Assembly: GCA_002170485.2 (NCBI GenBank)
Contig: NHDZ02000046.1
Location: 1-25,604, forward strand
Direction: 5' to 3'
DNA: 25,604 nucleotides
DNA from: MED660 sp002691025
GTDB lineage: Bacteria; Myxococcota_A; UBA9160; UBA4427
In this document: in pieces, positions 21,630 to 25,604 of the stretch
Numbering within the stretch: position 1 is the first letter of the stretch
Layout of the letters: each line of letters starts with the position of its first letter
Translations under genes and position numbers: made by a program
The notes under the pieces: generated by a model
The model's input: the letters and a program-made list of their open reading frames with translations, nothing else
Told to the model about the DNA's origin: nothing
The model's database searches: none

Positions 21630-22204
21630 GGTTCTCTCTTGGGTTTCTTTCGGGGCTTGCGAGTTGAGCCGTAGCTGGCTTCAAGCGCCTCGACCTGATC
21701 GGAGACACCCTGGTAGAGCGCCTGGATGTCGACTTTCTCGCCCGCCACCATTCTCTTTGAAATCATCGTCACCGGAAAGAAGATGGGTTGGGTGTCCCGC
21801 CAGCGCAGCGCTCGGCTGTGACCGATCTCGTCGTCCACCACGATCCAGGTGAGGTGGAGATTCTGGGCCATGACATCGCCGAGAACCACGCCCAGGGATT
21901 GTTGGTCCATGACATCGTCTTTGGAGATGAAATCGCCGTTGATCAACCGTTGGAGGATTTCGAGATTACGAAGACCTCCTCCACGAAGGGGACTGCCCAG
22001 AGATCGCAGCGCCAACTCGTTGGCGCGCTTTCGTTGCCGTTCTGATTTCATCAGATCCGAGGGCCCCAGGCTTTCCAGGGTCCGGTGGATCTGGGCCTGG
22101 GAAACGTGAGGCAGGCTCGTGGCGCCGAAGGCCACGAGGAGGATCAGAACCAGGGTGCGCCCCATATGAAGAGCCGAATTCGAAGCCTGCATCTGGACCA
22201 GCAT
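21626..22204 (-). CDS. DUF3806-like exported protein
   Basis: Protein of up to 192 residues. A signal peptide begins at the internal Met14 (MGRTLVLILLVAFGATSL) with cleavage expected after VSQA; translation may start there (22165) rather than at 22204, as neither has a clear ribosome binding site. The core SLGVVLGDVMAQNLHLTWIV, followed by the VDDEIGHSRALRW stretch and FFPVTMISKRMVAGEKVDI, has the layout of the DUF3806 domain, whose function is unknown. The tail is Lys/Arg/Pro-rich (STRKPRKKPKREP). Its stop overlaps the start of the propeller-like gene by four bases, so the two are translationally coupled and probably act in the same periplasmic process. Confidence 0.72.
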   Translation of the reverse strand: MLVQMQASNSALHMGRTLVLILLVAFGATSLPHVSQAQIHRTLESLGPSDLMKSERQRKRANELALRSLGSPLRGGGLRNLEILQRLINGDFISKDDVMDQQSLGVVLGDVMAQNLHLTWIVVDDEIGHSRALRWRDTQPIFFPVTMISKRMVAGEKVDIQALYQGVSDQVEALEASYGSTRKPRKKPKREP

Positions 22205-22284
22205 AGCCGATGTCGGACGAGCCTTGGCGACGGCGCTCGAGAAGACGCTCCAGATGAAGGGGCAGTCGGACGCGGGGTGGGTCC

Positions 22285-23286
22285 CTAGGAAACCTGCAAA
22301 GAGAGCACTTTGAAGGTGCGCGTGTCTTCAAGTATTTCGAGTGTTCCGAGTTCGCGCAGACTTCGTTCGTAGGGCAGGGTCCGATTGGCGACGATCAGGG
22401 CCTGGCCATCGGGAGCAAGTGCCAGGCGAGCGGCCTCGAACATGGCGTGGGCGGGTCCCAGATCCACTTCCTTGCCTCCATGGAAGGGCGGGTTGATCAG
22501 CACCAGGTCGAATTCGGCCATGGGGACGGGTTCTCGGATGTCCCACCACTCGACCTGGCAGCGCGCGCTGAGACCGAGCGCGGCGGCGTTGTCGCTGGCG
22601 CATTTCACGGCTCGGGCATCTCCATCGAGGAGAAGTCCGGTTGCGTCGGGCCAGCGTCGCAGTGCGCTCAGTCCGAGCGGTCCAGCCCCGCATCCGAGAT
22701 CAAGAATCCGTTGAGCGGGCGCCCTGTCGGCGAGTGTTTTCAGGAGGAGCTCGCTGCCGGGATCAAGGCGCCGCGTGCTGAATACACCCGGGTCAGCACG
22801 CAGTGAGAAGCCGGGTTCGGTGGTTTGGGGAACCTGGAAATGGTCGGATTCCGGGACGAGTGGCCCTTCGCCTGCATCGCGTTCAAAGGCGACGATCCGG
22901 GCACGGCGCCGATTGCTGACAATCTGGGGTTTCTGTCCCAACTGTTCGGCCAGTCGTTTTACGGCAGAGGTGATGCCGAGTTCATTGCCACCGCAGAAAA
23001 GAAGCCGACCCCCGGGTTCAAGGTGGGCCCATGCGTGGCCCAGGTCCTGCCAGGTGGCCGGTCGGCTTTTCTGCAGGTGCACAAGGCATTGTGCAAAACG
23101 TGCATCCTGGAGTTGGGATCCGGAAGAGACCGATCTCAGTTCGTACGCCTCGGCCTTGTGCCAATCGGCCCGCCAGCTGAGAACGGAGAGTCCCCCGCAG
23201 CGACGGACGGCCTGCATGCCCTGGAATTCACAAACGCGTGCGTCTTCGAGGACCCCTTCGTCGAGAACCAGTTCTTCGGCTGCCAT
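22285..23286 (-). CDS. rsmC: RsmC-like rRNA (guanine-N2) methyltransferase
   Basis: Protein of 333 residues (E. coli RsmC 343). It has the two-lobe design of RsmC/RlmG: a degenerate N-terminal methyltransferase-like lobe (about 1-155) and a catalytic C-terminal lobe. In the latter, ADPGVFSTRRLDPGSELLL leads into the SAM-binding motif ILDLGCGAGPLG (194-205), and the base-binding motif is NPPFHGG (265-271). N2-guanine methyltransferases use NPPF/Y. The likely target is G1207 of 16S rRNA, but RlmG (23S G1835) has the same fold, so the symbol is provisional. It lies between the MFS transporter and the DUF3806 gene on one strand, with gaps of 55 and 80 bases. Confidence 0.85.
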   Translation of the reverse strand: MAAEELVLDEGVLEDARVCEFQGMQAVRRCGGLSVLSWRADWHKAEAYELRSVSSGSQLQDARFAQCLVHLQKSRPATWQDLGHAWAHLEPGGRLLFCGGNELGITSAVKRLAEQLGQKPQIVSNRRRARIVAFERDAGEGPLVPESDHFQVPQTTEPGFSLRADPGVFSTRRLDPGSELLLKTLADRAPAQRILDLGCGAGPLGLSALRRWPDATGLLLDGDARAVKCASDNAAALGLSARCQVEWWDIREPVPMAEFDLVLINPPFHGGKEVDLGPAHAMFEAARLALAPDGQALIVANRTLPYERSLRELGTLEILEDTRTFKVLSLQVS

Positions 23287-23341
23287 CGGTTCAGCATAGA
23301 CGATTTGAGCGGGCTCTTTGAAGGGGGTGGGTCAGAAGTGG

Positions 23342-24574
23342 CTAGGTGCTTTTGATATCCGAGCGCCTCAGAAGGAAGGGAAGGAGTGCGAGGAGCAGGA
23401 TGAGGGCGACGCTGGTGAGTTGAGCGGGGGCCTTCGGGCCAAGGTGTTCGGTCAAGGCGCCCGTGGTCAGGTTCGAAAGGATGCTTCCCAGGCTGATCCC
23501 GACCATGGCCAGGAGGCTCTGGCCGGTGGATCGCAGTCGTTCGGGCATGATCCGGTCAGCATAGAGCGGGATGCCGATGACGATGCCCCAGACCGTCACC
23601 CCGTGGAGAATCTGGGCCGCGTAGACCCACGTCAGATCTTCCGAGAACCCGCTCACCCCCCAGCGCACCGCGGCGGAGAGCAGGCCGATGGCGATCACAC
23701 CGCGCGGGCCGATCCGGTCCATGGTAGAGCCCACCCAGAAGACCAGCGGAATCTCCAGCAGGATCATGAGCAGCCACATCTGGCTGATGACTTCCAGGCC
23801 TCCACCGTGGGCTCGCACGAGGAGGGGGAAGAGTACGGTGGGCCCCTGGAGCAGGAAGTAGGCGAGTAGAGTCAGCAGGAGCAAGCGGCCGAAGGCGGCA
23901 TTCTGAAAGAGGAGACGCCAGTCTCCCGAGACGGCTTTGCCCCCAGAGTCCGACTGACGGGGCAGGGAGAGAGCCAAGGCTGCGGCGATCAGCAGGTAGA
24001 ATCCGGCCAGAGGGAAGATCCAGCCCAGGCCGGGCGTGGAGGCGCCCGGGACGGAAGCGCGAAAAGGCGCAACGTCGTGGATCCACAGGGGCAGTGTGCC
24101 CACGCTCACGGCAAAGGCCAGGGTTCCCATGACGCGCACGCGTCCGTATTTTCTTTCGGCCGGGGCATGGAGGTGGGCGAGACTCGTCGAAACCGCCATG
24201 GGAGCCAAAGCCGAACCAAAGAAGGCCACACTGGAGGTGGCGATGAGATAGCCGCTGAAGGTGGTGGGCCAGGCGAGGCAGACGTGCCCCACGCTGGCGC
24301 CGAAGGCGACCAGGGCCAGGATGCGAGAACGTGACCCCGTGCGATCCCCCAAGCGGCCCCAGAGTGGTTGAGCCAGCATGCCCATGAGCGGCACGGTGGC
24401 CACGATCATGCCGACCTCGCTGGCGCTGAGGCCCGCATTCTCGCGCAGGTAGAGACTGTAGTAGGGGAAGTAGAGGCCGAGGCTCGCAAAGGTGAACCAC
24501 CAGAGTCCGCCGAGTCGGAACACGGGCTCGGGTTGAAGGCTCTTAGCGGATTCCGGTTCGGCTCTCTGGCTCAC
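23342..24574 (-). CDS. MFS transporter, MFS_1-like (nucleoside/sugar symporter type)
   Basis: Twelve-TM transporter of 410 residues. I chose the GTG at 24574 because it overlaps the preceding stop by four bases (GTGA) and leads at once into plausible protein (VSQRAEPES); the upstream 71 codons of open frame lie over the neighbouring gene. TM1 LWWFTFASLGLYFPYYSLYL, the 2-3 loop PLWGRLGDRTGSRSRIL, and later STMDRIGPRGVIAIG are typical of the MFS_1-like (PF12832) branch that includes 3-phenylpropionate, nucleoside and LacY-type symporters. The substrate is unknown. It is translationally coupled to the four-TM protein gene upstream. Confidence 0.85.
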   Translation of the reverse strand: MSQRAEPESAKSLQPEPVFRLGGLWWFTFASLGLYFPYYSLYLRENAGLSASEVGMIVATVPLMGMLAQPLWGRLGDRTGSRSRILALVAFGASVGHVCLAWPTTFSGYLIATSSVAFFGSALAPMAVSTSLAHLHAPAERKYGRVRVMGTLAFAVSVGTLPLWIHDVAPFRASVPGASTPGLGWIFPLAGFYLLIAAALALSLPRQSDSGGKAVSGDWRLLFQNAAFGRLLLLTLLAYFLLQGPTVLFPLLVRAHGGGLEVISQMWLLMILLEIPLVFWVGSTMDRIGPRGVIAIGLLSAAVRWGVSGFSEDLTWVYAAQILHGVTVWGIVIGIPLYADRIMPERLRSTGQSLLAMVGISLGSILSNLTTGALTEHLGPKAPAQLTSVALILLLALLPFLLRRSDIKST

Positions 24575-25077
24575 TCGCCCGCCTGCTCTTCCGCTTCCTT
24601 GGAGAGGTCGTACCCGGCCTGCCATCGGGGCCACCAGACGAGGAGTGTGACGCCGAGGGTCATGGCGATGAAGGTCCCGATGCGTTGCTCGGCATCGACC
24701 ATCCGCAGGGCCGGCCAACCGGGTAGTTCGAGGTTCAGGAAGAACGGGACCACAGCCGAAAACGCGAGTGCCGCCATGATGAAACACTCGAGAAAAAGGG
24801 TTCCGGCACCCGGGTTCGCCGCCTCTTTGGCGTGCGCTCGACTGGCTTTACGGACTCGGAAGCGTCGAAGCAGGGGGAGGAATCCCAGGGTCAGGAGAGT
24901 TTGGGGAAGCAGTCCCTTGATGACCACCACCTTGAAATAGAGGATCGGATTTGCGCCACGGCTGGCCACGGCGAGAGCCAGCCCAAGGAGAACGGTGGAT
25001 CCGACGACGAGAATCAGGATCGATTGTGCGGAAGGAGACAGTCGGGACCAGGACGGACCTCTGTTTTCAGTCGGCAT
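24571..25077 (-). CDS. Hypothetical four-TM membrane protein
   Basis: Protein of 168 residues with four predicted membrane segments: ILILVVGSTVLLGLALAVA, VVVIKGLLPQTLLTLGFLPLL, ECFIMAALAFSAVVPFFLNL and IGTFIAMTLGVTLLVWW. A basic loop (RRFRVRKASRAHAKEAA) lies between the second and third, placing that loop in the cytoplasm. The C-terminus is acidic. I do not recognise the family. Its start overlaps the end of the aldonolactone-oxidase-like gene by 11 bases and its stop overlaps the MFS start by four, so the three genes form a tight operon. Confidence 0.72.
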   Translation of the reverse strand: MPTENRGPSWSRLSPSAQSILILVVGSTVLLGLALAVASRGANPILYFKVVVIKGLLPQTLLTLGFLPLLRRFRVRKASRAHAKEAANPGAGTLFLECFIMAALAFSAVVPFFLNLELPGWPALRMVDAEQRIGTFIAMTLGVTLLVWWPRWQAGYDLSKEAEEQAGE

Positions 25078-25604
25078 CGGGTCTCAATTCGTGGAGGTGG
25101 GGATTGAGGAAGAGTTGATCCGGATCGTATTGATCACGAATCCGCCACCAATCTTGCCAGCGTGGATGAATCCGCGCAAAGTCCGGCCCTGTCATGAAGT
25201 GGGCCTTGCCCCAGTGGGGCCGACCATCGTACTGGCGAAAAATCGTTTCACAGGCCCGGAAGAGTTCTTCATCGGGTTGGTCCACGCCTTGATGGACCGA
25301 GAGGGTCACAGTGGGACGGCCGCGTGCGCTGGAGATCCAGAGGTCATCCTCGCGAAGGGTGCGGTACTCGACAGGCCATGCGAGGTCCGGGAAATCGAGC
25401 CCCAGCATCGTGCGGATTTCCTGCAGGCACGCCGGGCCGTGTTCCTCCGGAACCGAGTACTCCATCTCGCTGTGTCGATCGTTGCGTTCGTTGGCCAGCA
25501 CCTCATAGCTCCAGGCGCGGCGTTTGCCTTCTTCGGCCAGGGGATAGATCGGTTCTTCGTCGGTTTCGACCAGGGTCTTGCAGGCGGCTCGTCCGGAGCC
25601 CGGC
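25067..25604 (-). CDS. D-arabinono/L-gulono-lactone oxidase-like FAD enzyme, C-terminal part (truncated by window edge)
   Basis: The frame is open to the right edge, so only the last ~179 residues are seen. The visible part has EMEYSVPEEHGPACLQEI, TVTLSVHQG, YDGRPHWGKAHFMTG and RIRDQYDPDQLFLNPHL. This is the C-terminal domain of the aldonolactone oxidase family (ALO/GULO, vanillyl-alcohol oxidase superfamily), in which HWGK sits near the flavin and the DP-x-x-x-F-x-N end is diagnostic. The FAD-binding PCMH domain should lie outside the window. These enzymes oxidise sugar lactones or sugar alcohols with O2 or another acceptor; the acceptor and substrate cannot be assigned. It overlaps the next gene by 11 bases. 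The GTG at 25501 is internal, not the start. Confidence 0.85.
   Translation of the reverse strand, partial: PGSGRAACKTLVETDEEPIYPLAEEGKRRAWSYEVLANERNDRHSEMEYSVPEEHGPACLQEIRTMLGLDFPDLAWPVEYRTLREDDLWISSARGRPTVTLSVHQGVDQPDEELFRACETIFRQYDGRPHWGKAHFMTGPDFARIHPRWQDWWRIRDQYDPDQLFLNPHLHELRPDAD

Noticed and set aside
1..25604. Search for a defence system, prophage, CRISPR array, insertion sequence or biosynthetic megasynthase
   Set aside because: No nuclease, integrase, transposase, spaced direct repeats, or PKS/NRPS motifs were seen; the genes are mainly housekeeping and lipid/redox enzymes.

Overview
The window is high-GC, densely coded bacterial chromosome, most likely a metagenome-derived consensus because scattered N bases fall almost only at synonymous codon positions. 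An apolipoprotein N-acyltransferase (Lnt) and a lipobox protein indicate a diderm. EF-G is of the mitochondrial/spdEFG1 type (AHIDSGKTT P-loop), which is known from Spirochaetes, Planctomycetes and deltaproteobacterial-grade lineages. Together with the many SDR, MDR, VOC and flavin enzymes this suggests a deltaproteobacterial-grade organism (Myxococcota or similar). That placement is inference: there is no rRNA in the window. I see no rRNA, tRNA, CRISPR array, IS element or phage gene.

Layout. Positions 1-4919 (+): IF-1, a left-handed beta-helix acyltransferase, a stand-alone protein resembling the formyl-THF hydrolase domain of ALDH1L, EF-G and a small KaiC/RecA-like ATPase. Positions 4938-8518 (-): a probable operon read from the right, with TVP38/TMEM64 membrane protein, MerA-like flavoprotein disulfide reductase (ATGA overlap), compact sulfotransferase-like protein and TerB-like protein. 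Positions 8903-9805 (+): a MFE-2-type hydroxyacyl-CoA dehydrogenase (SDR) with a clear terminator. Positions 9875-10958: two divergent small genes of unknown function. Positions 11068-13654: an HSD10-type SDR (-) divergent from lnt (+), then a DUF4136-like lipoprotein (+).

Positions 14409-17174 (-): flavoprotein oxidoreductase, SDR and carboxymuconolactone-decarboxylase-like protein, a probable operon. Positions 17429-19916 (+): a spinster-like MFS transporter and a zinc-free MDR oxidoreductase. Positions 19963-25604 (-): a long same-strand series containing a truncated aldonolactone-oxidase-like flavoenzyme, a four-TM protein, an MFS transporter (these three overlap), an RsmC-like rRNA methyltransferase, a DUF3806-like secreted protein overlapping a secreted propeller-like protein, and a VOC protein.

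No complete novel system (defence, mobile or biosynthetic) is evident. The best leads are the KaiC-like ATPase behind EF-G, the free-standing FDH-hydrolase-like domain, the TVP38/MerA-like/sulfotransferase/TerB cluster, the DUF3806/propeller pair, and the flavoprotein/SDR/CMD operon.
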